A stretch of DNA of 5,367 nucleotides from Methylacidiphilaceae bacterium (GTDB taxonomy: Bacteria; Verrucomicrobiota; Verrucomicrobiia; Methylacidiphilales; Methylacidiphilaceae), in NCBI GenBank assembly GCA_028687155.1, contig JAQUAR010000131.1, positions 1 through 5,367 on the forward strand. Reading direction: 5' to 3'. Below, one piece after another: positions 1 through 5,367 of this stretch. Each line of letters begins with the position of its first letter. Positions within the stretch are counted from its first letter, which is position 1. The position numbers were made by a program, and so were the translations under genes. The notes beneath the pieces are model-generated. The model saw nothing but the letters and a program-made list of their open reading frames with translations. It did not search any database and was not told the DNA's origin.

Positions 1-80
1 GAGCCGATGGATGCGGGCGAACTTCCGAAAAGCGGCCGGTCTTGCCGCGGGAGATTGAGGAGATGGGAGGGCGGCACTGC

Positions 81-111
81 TTGCGTTGGGGGTTAACACC
101 TTGGATACTAT
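81..111 (+). promoter_or_regulatory. weak sigma70-like promoter candidate upstream of the ACT gene
   Basis: TTGCGT (81-86) and TACTAT (106-111) could act as -35 and -10 hexamers, but the spacer is 19 nt, longer than ideal, and both boxes deviate from consensus. The site lies about 90 nt upstream of the likely GTG start of the ACT protein. It is the only promoter-like pair I see in the first 200 bases. Assigned by eye, low certainty. Confidence 0.2.
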
Positions 112-187
112 CCTGGTGGTGTCTCGTTTTCTGCGGTAGTTGTTTGGCGGGATGGGCGTGGGCTTGGGGAAAGCGGAGCGGCGGCAG

Positions 188-194
188 AGAGGAG
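188..194 (+). promoter_or_regulatory. Shine-Dalgarno site that sets the ACT-protein start
   Basis: AGAGGAG at 188-194 lies 5 nt before a GTG at 200-202. It is the strongest ribosome binding site near the 5' end of this gene. It favours GTG 200 over the more upstream in-frame TTG (140) and ATG (152), and over ATG 260, which would remove the first beta strand of the ACT fold. Confidence 0.55.
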
Positions 195-199
195 TGATT

Positions 200-661
200 G
201 TGGGTTTACAAACGGCTCGGGAAAGAAACACGGAGAAAATCATCCAGTTCTCCGTTTACATGGAAAACAAGGCAGGTCGACTGCTTGATCTGGTGCGGCT
301 CCTGACCGGCGGCGGAGTGGATATTGTCAGCTTTACGATTCTCGATTCGGTCGACGCCGCTGTGATCCGGTTGGTCGTGGACGATCCGGAGAGCGCCCGA
401 TCCCTTCTTCACGAGCATCACATTGCTTTCAATGAATCGACCTTGGTCGCCGTGGAGCTTCCGCAAAGCGCGGACGACTTGCGAAAACTCTTGGCAACCC
501 TCCTGCAAGCCGAGATCAATATCTACTTCAGCTACCCGCTCATCACTCGCCCTTACGGGAAGGCCGTGCTCGCCCTTCGTGTGGAGGATGACGAATTGGC
601 CAGTTCGGTCCTGATCCGAAACCAGTTCCGGGTGCTTTCTCAAAAGGACATCAGCCGCTGA
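200..661 (+). CDS. tandem ACT-domain protein (putative amino-acid-binding regulatory protein)
   Basis: The predicted protein has 153 residues from the GTG start, with two ACT-like modules and little else. Module 1 spans about residues 13-85: a beta strand (KIIQFSVYM), the ligand-turn motif ENKAGRLLDL at 22-31, then a GGVDIVSF strand and the RLVVDDPE segment. Module 2 spans about 82-150 (LVAVELPQ, AEINIYFSY, GKAVLALRVED). In module 2 the usual Pro-Gly turn is replaced by SADD, so it may not bind ligand as classic modules do. ACT domains commonly bind amino acids and dimerise. Stand-alone two-module proteins of this kind (COG4747-like) are widespread but have no settled role. No catalytic domain, signal peptide or membrane segment is present, so a cytoplasmic regulator is inferred. 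The gene ends inside the 3' end of the opposing regulator gene. An amino-acid link to the SAM cycle next door is possible but unproven. Confidence 0.85.
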   Translation: MGLQTARERNTEKIIQFSVYMENKAGRLLDLVRLLTGGGVDIVSFTILDSVDAAVIRLVVDDPESARSLLHEHHIAFNESTLVAVELPQSADDLRKLLATLLQAEINIYFSYPLITRPYGKAVLALRVEDDELASSVLIRNQFRVLSQKDISR

Positions 662-1664
662 CTCGTTCCGCTCCGCGGACGTGCGAAGCCGAGCGGATCG
701 GCTTGAGCGCACTCACCAGTAGGGCGCGGAGGTGCGGAGGATCGGGGTCGGCATCGAGGGGCTGGATCCGGATCTCGACGAAGCCTGCGGCAGTCAGCCA
801 CTTTTCGAGATCGTTCTCCGAGAAGCCGAGCCAGTAGTCACCGTAGAGCGTGCGGGCGTCTTCAAAAGAGTGTTCGCATAGGTCGAGAATCACGAGGGTC
901 CCGCCGGGGTGAAGAATCCGGGAAGCAGCCGTGATGGCTCCCTCGGGGCTTGGGGCGTGGTGAAGCGCCTGGCTCAACACGGCAATCGCGACGCTTTCCG
1001 GCGGAATGGGCGGGTTTTGCAGATCCCCGACGCGGAACTCGAGATTGGTAAAGTTTCGCTTCTTGGCTTCCCGCGTGGCGAAAGCCACCATCTTGGGGGA
1101 AATATCAACGGCGATCACGCGTTCCGCCCGTTCGGCCAGAAGCTGCGAGAGCCAGCCCTCTCCGCACCCAAGGTCGGCGATGACGACCGGCGGAAGCAAG
1201 CGGGTGAGGAGAGGACCGACGGCGGGCCAACCCCTGCCGGGACAGGTGGCACCCCCCAGCCGGCCCGCCATTCGATTAAAATGGGCTCGGGTTTCTCTCT
1301 TCCGCCTTTCGATGACCTTATGCAGTCGATCAGAATCGCGACCTGCCTCTCCGCTCTCCGCAAGAAGGAGAAGGGCGGTAGCAAACAGACGGGCTTCCGC
1401 TTCGTTCTGCTCGGGGGGGAGAGAGCAGAAGGTCTTCCGACCCTGCCGGCGGGCGCGGACCAGGCCCTCGGTGCGAAGCAGCGCGAGATGACCCGAGACC
1501 GCTGGCTGGCTGGCCTGCAGGACTTCGCAAAGCTCGGCGACCGAAAGTTCCTGTGTTCGTAAGAGAGCGAGGATGCGCAGCCGCGTGAGATCCCCGAGCA
1601 TCGACCAGAGACGGCGAAGGCGATCGCCGCAAGGGACCGGCAGACGAGCGGAATCCTTATGCAT
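651..1664 (-). CDS. sahR: SahR-like regulator: ArsR-family HTH fused to a class I SAM-methyltransferase domain
   Basis: Starting at ATG 1664 the protein has 337 residues. A winged-helix ArsR domain covers about 18-82: [13 protein letters not shown] at 23-35, then the recognition helix region [13 protein letters not shown] at 51-63. The ArsR metal motif ELCVCD is not conserved (ELCEVL at 45-50), so metal sensing is unlikely. A basic linker ([15 protein letters not shown], 119-133) leads to a Rossmann methyltransferase domain. That domain has motif I DLGCGEG (164-170), acidic residue D187 in VIAVDIS, the GDL motif (213-215) and the [13 protein letters not shown] strand (250-262). Proteobacterial SahR has this architecture, and its methylase-like domain binds SAH and represses SAM-cycle genes. 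Divergence from metK-ahcY supports the same role here, by inference. Whether the domain still methylates anything cannot be seen, although its SAM-binding motifs are intact. An in-frame TTG at 1700 with GGAGAG upstream would add 12 residues. Confidence 0.85.
   Translation of the reverse strand: MHKDSARLPVPCGDRLRRLWSMLGDLTRLRILALLRTQELSVAELCEVLQASQPAVSGHLALLRTEGLVRARRQGRKTFCSLPPEQNEAEARLFATALLLLAESGEAGRDSDRLHKVIERRKRETRAHFNRMAGRLGGATCPGRGWPAVGPLLTRLLPPVVIADLGCGEGWLSQLLAERAERVIAVDISPKMVAFATREAKKRNFTNLEFRVGDLQNPPIPPESVAIAVLSQALHHAPSPEGAITAASRILHPGGTLVILDLCEHSFEDARTLYGDYWLGFSENDLEKWLTAAGFVEIRIQPLDADPDPPHLRALLVSALKPIRSASHVRGAERVSG
686..704 (+). terminator. possible hairpin downstream of the ACT gene
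   Basis: A perfect 7-bp stem (AAGCCGA 686-692 with TCGGCTT 698-704) and a 5-nt loop begins 25 nt after the ACT stop codon. There is no T-run after it on either strand, so it is not a classic intrinsic terminator. It also lies inside the last codons of the opposing regulator gene, where it may simply be coding sequence. Confidence 0.25.
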
Positions 1665-1675
1665 CAACGCATGTT

Positions 1676-1687
1676 TATCAATTAATA
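1676..1687. promoter_or_regulatory. near-palindromic operator candidate between sahR and metK
   Basis: TATCAATTAATA is symmetric about 1681/1682, with five of six base pairs matching across the dyad. It lies in an AT-rich island (about 1671-1691) that stands out from the roughly 60% G+C background. ArsR-family dimers bind AT-rich dyads of about this size. The position overlaps the candidate promoters of both divergent genes, so one bound dimer could control metK-ahcY and the regulator itself. A second ATCAA half-site-like copy is at 1663-1667, 14 nt to the left in the same orientation. Binding is inferred, not shown. Confidence 0.45.
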
Positions 1688-1688
1688 T
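1683..1688 (+). promoter_or_regulatory. candidate -10 box for metK-ahcY
   Basis: TAATAT at 1683-1688 is the best -10-like hexamer upstream of metK and would give a leader of about 35 nt before the GTG start. No good -35 sits at the right distance (1660-1665 is TGCATC). It overlaps the right half of the palindrome, so repressor binding would block it. Confidence 0.3.
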
Positions 1689-1729
1689 TTCAGTTGCCAA
1701 TTCCCGATTCTCTCCGTAAGAATGACGGC

Positions 1730-2908
1730 GTGATCCCCAGAAAACATGTATTCGCTTCGGAATCGGTAACGGAAGGACATCCGGATAAGGTTAGCGATGC
1801 GGTCTCGGATTCAGTCCTCGATGCCTGCCTAGAGCAAGATCCTCACAGCCGGGTTGCCTGCGAGACGCTCGTGAAGAGCAATCTCCTGGTCCTGGCCGGA
1901 GAGATTACGACGCGGGCGAAGCTCGATTATATCCAGATCGCCCGAGAACGGGTTCGGGAGATCGGCTATGATGAGCCGGGCGAGATCTTCCATGCCGACA
2001 AGCTGCAGATCGTCTACGCCCTCTCTCAGCAGAGCCCGGACATCGCCCAAGGAGTCGATGGAACGCATGGTGCGACTCCCGGTGTGCAAGGGGCCGGGGA
2101 TCAAGGCATGATGTTCGGCTTCGCCTGCCGAGAGACGCCCGAGCTGATGCCCGCTCCCATTATTTTTGCGCATCGCCTCTGCCGCCGATTGGCCGAGCTG
2201 CGTCACAGCGGCACGGTCCCGTGGCTTCGCCCCGACGGAAAAGCGCAAGTGTCGCTTCTCTATGAGGGATATCGGCCGGTCCATGTCGAGGCGGTCGTCG
2301 TCTCTACGCAGCACCGCCCGGAAATCGGACAGGACACGATCCGGGAGGTCGTGCTTTCCGAGGTGGTGGCCAAAGCGATCCCGTCCGAGTTGCTCGATCG
2401 CTCGACCCAATATTTCATCAATCCCACCGGACGGTTCGTCGTTGGCGGCCCGGAAGCCGACAGCGGATTGACCGGGCGCAAGATCATCGTCGATACCTAC
2501 GGCGGAATGGGTCGCCATGGCGGGGGGGCCTTCAGCGGAAAGGATCCATCGAAGGTCGACCGGAGTGCGGCCTATATGGCGAGGTATGTGGCAAAGAATG
2601 TGGTAGCGTCGGGCGCCGCGGACCGAGCCGAAGTCCAGCTTGCCTACGCGATCGGCTATCCTGACCCTGTTTCGATCGCTGTCGATACCTTTGGGACAGG
2701 GAAGTCGGAAGAGGAAAAGATCGTGGAGGCGATCCGGCAGGTATTCCGGCTCAAGCCCGCGGAGATCATCGAGGAGCTCTCGCTGCTCCGTCCGATCTAT
2801 CGGCACACGACCAATTACGGCCACTTCGGGCGGGTAGACGAGCTCGACAGTTTTACCTGGGAGCGGACCGATCGCGCTGCTCTTCTCCGGAAGATGCTCG
2901 ACCTTTAG
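1730..2908 (+). CDS. metK: S-adenosylmethionine synthetase (methionine adenosyltransferase)
   Basis: MetK makes SAM from methionine and ATP in the cytoplasm, releasing phosphate and diphosphate. The 392 residues from GTG 1730 match the usual length of about 380-400. Family landmarks in order are [16 protein letters not shown] (5-20, N-terminal active site), AGEITT (56-61), [10 protein letters not shown] (101-110), signature [10 protein letters not shown] (121-130), [11 protein letters not shown] (140-150), [11 protein letters not shown] (192-202), [12 protein letters not shown] (230-241) and the phosphate loop [19 protein letters not shown] (264-282). YGHFGR and WERTD close the protein. Small departures are VSDAVSD after HPDK, where many MetK proteins read I/V-C/A-D-Q-I-S-D, and a divergent stretch at 87-98. 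GTG 1730 is chosen because homology begins at its fifth residue. The TTG at 1694 would add 12 unconserved residues read through the operator region. No strong Shine-Dalgarno site precedes the GTG. The gene is first in an apparent metK-ahcY operon. Confidence 0.96.
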   Translation: MIPRKHVFASESVTEGHPDKVSDAVSDSVLDACLEQDPHSRVACETLVKSNLLVLAGEITTRAKLDYIQIARERVREIGYDEPGEIFHADKLQIVYALSQQSPDIAQGVDGTHGATPGVQGAGDQGMMFGFACRETPELMPAPIIFAHRLCRRLAELRHSGTVPWLRPDGKAQVSLLYEGYRPVHVEAVVVSTQHRPEIGQDTIREVVLSEVVAKAIPSELLDRSTQYFINPTGRFVVGGPEADSGLTGRKIIVDTYGGMGRHGGGAFSGKDPSKVDRSAAYMARYVAKNVVASGAADRAEVQLAYAIGYPDPVSIAVDTFGTGKSEEEKIVEAIRQVFRLKPAEIIEELSLLRPIYRHTTNYGHFGRVDELDSFTWERTDRAALLRKMLDL

Positions 2909-2954
2909 CCTGCCTGTCTCACAAAGCTAGGAACGAAGAACTCCCTCAATTCAG

Positions 2955-2960
2955 AAAGGA
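2955..2960 (+). promoter_or_regulatory. ribosome binding site of ahcY
   Basis: AAAGGA at 2955-2960 lies 9 nt before the ATG at 2970 and fixes the ahcY start. The 61-nt gap after metK shows no T-run terminator and no clear promoter, so I read the two genes as one transcript. Confidence 0.7.
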
Positions 2961-2969
2961 ACATTTCCG

Positions 2970-4316
2970 ATGAGCACGACTATAGAAACGAAAGAAAAGC
3001 AGACCTTTTCCGCCGAGGACTTCCGAGTCAAGGACATGACGCTGGCCGAATTCGGCCGAAGGGAAATCGAGGTGGCCGAGGCCGAGATGCCCGGACTGAT
3101 GTCTCTGCGCAAGGAACTGGGTCCGACGCAGCCGCTGCGAGGAGCCCGCATCGCCGGCTGCCTCCATATGACAGTGGAGACCGCGGTTCTCGTCGAAACT
3201 CTCATCGCTCTGGGCGCTGAGGTAAGATGGAGTTCCTGCAACATCTTTTCCACACAGGATCACGCGGCGGCGGCTCTTGCTGCGCGCGGGATTCCCGTGT
3301 TTGCCTGGAAGGGAGAGACGGAGGAAGAATACCTCTGGTGCATTGAGCAGACGCTCCGCTGGCCCGACGGCTCGTTCCTGAACATGATCCTCGACGATGG
3401 AGGCGATCTGACCGAACTGATTCATGATAAGCATCCCGAACTCCTCCCCGGAATCTTTGGAATCTCCGAAGAAACGACGACAGGAGTCCATCGGCTGGCG
3501 CGACGCGCGGCAAAGGGCACATTGGGAACGGCGGCATTCAACGTGAACGACTCCTGCACCAAGAGCAAATTCGACAATCTTTATGGCTGTCGCGAGTCGT
3601 TCCTCGACGGAGTCAAGCGGGCGACCGACGTCATGGTTGCCGGAAAGACGGTCGTCGTCTGCGGATTCGGGGATGTCGGCAAAGGCTGCGCCCGCTCAGC
3701 CCGCGGAATGGGTGCGCGCGTGGTGGTCACCGAGGTTGATCCGATCAATGCCCTGCAGGCGGCGATGGAAGGTTACGAGGTGACGGTGCTTGAGGAGATC
3801 GCGCCAATCGGAGATATCTTTGTCACGGCCACCGGCTGCATCCATGTGATTCAGCGGGAACATCTGGAGCAGATGAAAAGCGGGGCGATCGTCTGCAACA
3901 TCGGTCATTTCGATAGCGAGATCGACGTCTCGACTCTCTATGGCGACTCGAAACTCCGCCGAGTCGAGATTAAGCCCCAGGTAGATCTTTTCGTCTGGCC
4001 GAACGGCAAGCGCCTCTTCGTCCTGGCCGAAGGGCGGCTCGTGAATCTGGGTTGCGCCTCCGGGCATCCCAGCTTCGTCATGAGTGCCAGCTTCACGAAC
4101 CAGACGTTGGCTCAAATCGAGCTCTGGAGAGAACGGGAGACCGGGCGCTATGCGCGCGGCCAACTCTACGTTCTCCCGAAGATCCTTGACGAGCGGGTTG
4201 CCCGGCTCCATCTGGGGCATCTAGGCGCGAAGCTTACCCGCTTGACGGAAGCTCAGGCCGATTATCTGGGCGTGCCTCCGTCCGGGCCCTATAAGCCCGA
4301 TGGTTACCGGTATTGA
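2970..4316 (+). CDS. ahcY: adenosylhomocysteinase (S-adenosyl-L-homocysteine hydrolase)
   Basis: AhcY is an NAD-dependent cytoplasmic enzyme that reversibly splits SAH into adenosine and homocysteine, relieving product inhibition of methyltransferases. The 448 residues are full length and lack a large insertion (the human enzyme has 432). Substrate-domain landmarks are [12 protein letters not shown] (63-74, with catalytic-type H66), [16 protein letters not shown] (88-103), LDDGGDLT (141-148), SEETTTGVH (166-174) and [20 protein letters not shown] (191-210). K198 and D202 in the last segment align with the human catalytic pair K186/D190. The NAD-binding Rossmann loop is [10 protein letters not shown] at 231-240, followed by acidic E255 for the ribose. 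The C-terminal tail [10 protein letters not shown] (439-448) supplies the Lys/Tyr that reach NAD in the partner subunit, as in the tetrameric family. One mild oddity is TGCIHVI at 288-294, where TGN/C-K-D-I/V-I is common. It is the second gene after metK and probably shares its control by the divergent regulator. Confidence 0.97.
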   Translation: MSTTIETKEKQTFSAEDFRVKDMTLAEFGRREIEVAEAEMPGLMSLRKELGPTQPLRGARIAGCLHMTVETAVLVETLIALGAEVRWSSCNIFSTQDHAAAALAARGIPVFAWKGETEEEYLWCIEQTLRWPDGSFLNMILDDGGDLTELIHDKHPELLPGIFGISEETTTGVHRLARRAAKGTLGTAAFNVNDSCTKSKFDNLYGCRESFLDGVKRATDVMVAGKTVVVCGFGDVGKGCARSARGMGARVVVTEVDPINALQAAMEGYEVTVLEEIAPIGDIFVTATGCIHVIQREHLEQMKSGAIVCNIGHFDSEIDVSTLYGDSKLRRVEIKPQVDLFVWPNGKRLFVLAEGRLVNLGCASGHPSFVMSASFTNQTLAQIELWRERETGRYARGQLYVLPKILDERVARLHLGHLGAKLTRLTEAQADYLGVPPSGPYKPDGYRY

Positions 4317-4325
4317 CCTTCGGAC

Positions 4326-4433
4326 GGAACTCGTCTTCCGCGAACGCGAAGCCGTGCGGCTCTCCATTGCCCGATGGATTTTGATGGCCGCGTTATGGGT
4401 TCGGTTTTGACGGAGGAACGGAAGACGAGTTCC
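4326..4433. repeat. perfect 15-bp inverted repeat across the ahcY/cytochrome 3' junction
   Basis: The left arm GGAACTCGTCTTCCG (4326-4340) and right arm CGGAAGACGAGTTCC (4419-4433) are exact reverse complements separated by 78 nt. The left arm begins 10 nt after the ahcY stop. The right arm lies within the last codons of the cytochrome gene. Each arm is also partly palindromic (GGAA...TTCC) and could form a small local hairpin. Inside the loop, AACGCG (4343-4348) can pair with CGCGTT (4389-4394), which would extend the structure. There is no long T-run, only TTTT tracts near 4380 and 4405, so it is not a textbook bidirectional terminator. A role in 3'-end formation for both convergent transcripts is inferred. 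Confidence 0.6.
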
Positions 4434-4854
4434 CCTTGGGGAGGGGTCCGTAGTGCTTCTGCAGATAGTCGACGATCTGTCCGACCATCTCCGTGGGAAT
4501 GGGTGCTCCGAGGTGAATCATCTTGTCCACCTCCTTTTTCCAGATCTCGGGCGGGAAAGGGGGCTGCGCGCCGATCAGGGTCACGCTGTGGCAGATCGAG
4601 CAGTAGCTTTCGACGAGCTCTTGTCCGCTCCCTCGCACCAAGGGAGTGGGAGCGAGCGGATAGGCTCCGACGGAGTAGGTCGACGTCGCATTTCCCGGAA
4701 AGGGAGAGACCGGCATAATCAAACCGGTAGAATCGAGAGCATAGACACCGGCTTCGGATAGGCCATCGGAATCCGCAAGAGCGGAGTCGATTGGGGCACA
4801 AAGGGTGAGACAAGCGACCGCAACGGCGATGGGGCGGAAGAGACGCGGGCTCAA
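4393..4854 (-). CDS. sorB: monohaem cytochrome c, SorB-like electron-acceptor subunit of sulfite dehydrogenase
   Basis: From TTG 4854 the protein has 153 residues. A Sec signal peptide spans 1-27 (basic SPRLFRP, hydrophobic core, cleavage after SALA). A linker of about 55 residues rich in Gly, Pro, Ser and Thr follows. One haem c motif, CSICH (85-89), covalently holds haem with H89 as axial ligand; M112 in EVDKMI, or less likely M123, would be the other ligand. The sequence after the haem (QPPFPPEIWKKEVDKM, then LGAPI and IVDYLQKHYG) is the pattern seen in SorB. A single haem and small size argue against SoxD, which is larger and usually dihaem. It should take electrons from the molybdenum subunit in the periplasm. 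TTG is chosen over ATG 4920 or 4899 because GGGGGAG lies 5 nt upstream, the signal peptide then starts cleanly, and the start overlaps the previous stop as TTGA. The Pro/Ser-rich tail carries one arm of the inverted repeat. Confidence 0.85.
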   Translation of the reverse strand: MSPRLFRPIAVAVACLTLCAPIDSALADSDGLSEAGVYALDSTGLIMPVSPFPGNATSTYSVGAYPLAPTPLVRGSGQELVESYCSICHSVTLIGAQPPFPPEIWKKEVDKMIHLGAPIPTEMVGQIVDYLQKHYGPLPKGNSSSVPPSKPNP

Positions 4855-5367
4855 GCGGACTCCCCCACGAAAACGGTCTGCCTTTCGGCGACATTCCATG
4901 CGTATCCTCCAGGATTCCAAATCGGTTCCATCGGCTGGACGTTGCCTTTTCCGTCCGTTGCACGACAGCAGAGTTCAACCTGTCCCGGCCGCCGCGGAGT
5001 CCACGCCAGCCTCCAGCCACGAAAGGAGTAGGGGCCCAAGTCGGGATCGAGCCGGGCGAGTCTCCAGCTCCGGCCTCCATCGGTGGAGATCTCGACTTGA
5101 CGAATTCCTCCCGAGCCGCTGAAAGCGATCCCCTTGACCTCGATGGGCAGGCGGACGACCAGCTTGGACGAACCATCCGGGAGGACAAAAAAGGAGCGGA
5201 CGGGCATGGGCGCGTGGCTGGCGGGAATCGTGGCAAGCTTCCCCGAGGCGACTTCTTCCGGTGTCGGGGAGTAGTGCGGCTTCTTGGGAAGCCGATAGGC
5301 ATTCATCATCCAATGGCTCTGCTCGGGCTCGGCGAGCGCGTCGATCCAGCTCAGATGCTTGATCCAG
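4851..5367 (-). CDS. sorA: sulfite dehydrogenase molybdenum subunit (SorA/SoxC-type sulfite oxidase family), C-terminal part
   Basis: Only the last 171 codons are in the window, and the reading frame runs open through the right edge. The visible part opens with WIKHLSWIDALAEPEQSHWM, the end of the molybdopterin domain just before the MNAYRLPK connection. It continues as the beta-sandwich Moco dimerisation domain: MPVRSFFVLPDG, the VKGIAFSGSGGIRQVEIS strand pair, TDGGRSWRLARL, DPDLGPYSFRGWRLAW, CRATDGKGNVQP and the terminal NPGGYAWNVAE. These are hallmarks of the sulfite oxidase family. The catalytic Cys and pterin-binding residues lie outside the window, so activity cannot be judged. Family members oxidise sulfite to sulfate, usually in the periplasm after Tat export. 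The small monohaem cytochrome immediately downstream, overlapping by 4 nt, points to SorAB rather than SoxCD. A YedY/MsrP-type reductase is less likely because those lack this dimerisation domain. Confidence 0.88.
   Translation of the reverse strand, partial: WIKHLSWIDALAEPEQSHWMMNAYRLPKKPHYSPTPEEVASGKLATIPASHAPMPVRSFFVLPDGSSKLVVRLPIEVKGIAFSGSGGIRQVEISTDGGRSWRLARLDPDLGPYSFRGWRLAWTPRRPGQVELCCRATDGKGNVQPMEPIWNPGGYAWNVAERQTVFVGESA
4860..4866 (-). promoter_or_regulatory. ribosome binding site deciding the cytochrome start
   Basis: GGGGGAG on the minus strand (4866-4860) sits 5 nt before TTG 4854, inside the final codons of the molybdenum subunit. It supports translational coupling of the two subunits and excludes the longer in-frame starts further upstream. 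Confidence 0.55.

Larger units (their letters stand above)
1674..1700 (-). promoter_or_regulatory. candidate sahR promoter
   Basis: On the minus strand TTGGCA (1700-1695) matches five of six -35 positions. GATAAA (1679-1674, 15-nt spacer) or TAAACA (1677-1672, 17-nt spacer) could be the -10. Transcription would then begin very close to the ATG at 1664, giving a very short leader. This model competes with a TTG start at 1700. The palindrome at 1676-1687 lies inside this promoter, as expected for autorepression. Confidence 0.3.

Noticed and set aside
2..58. Eighteen open codons from the left edge ending in TGA at 56-58 (SRWMRANFRKAAGLAAGD), possibly the C-terminus of an upstream gene.
   Set aside because: Too short to recognise and without any family signature; an upstream gene ending here is possible but cannot be supported.
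63..197. A 44-codon hydrophobic reading frame starting at ATG 63, with a membrane-segment-like Trp/Cys/Leu-rich stretch.
   Set aside because: The purine-rich GAGGAG abuts the ATG with no spacing, the frame runs through the promoter and ribosome-binding region of the ACT gene, and the Trp/Cys-rich composition looks like noncoding G/T-rich DNA.
909..1562. A 217-codon plus-strand frame opposite the regulator gene.
   Set aside because: Low-complexity product with no motif; the minus strand encodes intact HTH and methyltransferase motifs through the same interval.
1829..2824. A 331-codon open frame on the minus strand opposite metK.
   Set aside because: metK is unmistakable on the plus strand. 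The antisense frame has no recognisable domain and is explained by high G+C lowering stop-codon frequency.
2909..2969. Possible SAH or SAM riboswitch in front of ahcY.
   Set aside because: The gap is only 61 nt, with just a 4-bp stem near the ribosome binding site (GGAA/TTCC at 2958-2968) and no conserved aptamer layout or terminator hairpin visible.
4295..4377. Direct repeat GCCCGATGG at 4295-4303 and 4369-4377.
   Set aside because: Nine bases in a GC-rich window is within chance, and the flanks do not match.
4304..5302. A 332-codon minus-strand frame covering both sulfite dehydrogenase genes.
   Set aside because: Its product is Arg/Ser/Pro-rich without domains, while the other minus-strand frames encode a clear Moco dimerisation domain and a haem c protein.

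Overview
The window is about 60% G+C, fully bacterial, and almost entirely coding. It holds five complete or nearly complete genes and one gene truncated by the right edge. No mobile element, tRNA, rRNA or CRISPR is visible. The gene set is a SAM cycle under an ArsR/methylase-type regulator, beside a SorAB-type sulfite dehydrogenase and a tandem-ACT protein. It would fit a free-living aerobic chemolithotroph or methylotroph. A high-GC Verrucomicrobiota such as the acidophilic methanotrophs is my guess, from gene content only and not from any search; a proteobacterium is not excluded.

Layout. Positions 1-199 hold no gene I can defend, only a weak promoter candidate and a good ribosome binding site. 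A 153-residue tandem-ACT protein (200-661, +) is followed tail to tail, with an 11-bp overlap, by a leftward gene for an ArsR-HTH/SAM-methyltransferase fusion (651-1664, -) resembling SahR. That gene is divergent from metK (1730-2908, +), and ahcY (2970-4316, +) follows 61 bp later. Between sahR and metK lies a short AT-rich island (about 1671-1691) with a near-perfect 12-bp palindrome, the best candidate for the regulator's operator. Convergent to ahcY are a c-type cytochrome gene (4393-4854, -) and, upstream of it on the minus strand, the C-terminal 171 codons of a molybdenum sulfite dehydrogenase (4851-5367, -). These two are coupled through a TTGA start/stop overlap.

How the parts work together. 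MetK makes S-adenosylmethionine from methionine and ATP. Methyltransferases turn it into S-adenosylhomocysteine (SAH), and AhcY splits SAH into adenosine and homocysteine. In proteobacteria SahR is a repressor whose methylase-like domain senses SAH and lets go of DNA when SAH rises, inducing metK and ahcY. The architecture, divergent position and operator-like palindrome here fit that circuit. The SorAB pair is a separate transcription unit that would oxidise sulfite to sulfate in the periplasm and pass electrons to cytochrome c. It shares only a broad sulfur theme with the SAM cycle. A perfect 15-bp inverted repeat spans the junction of the two convergent units.
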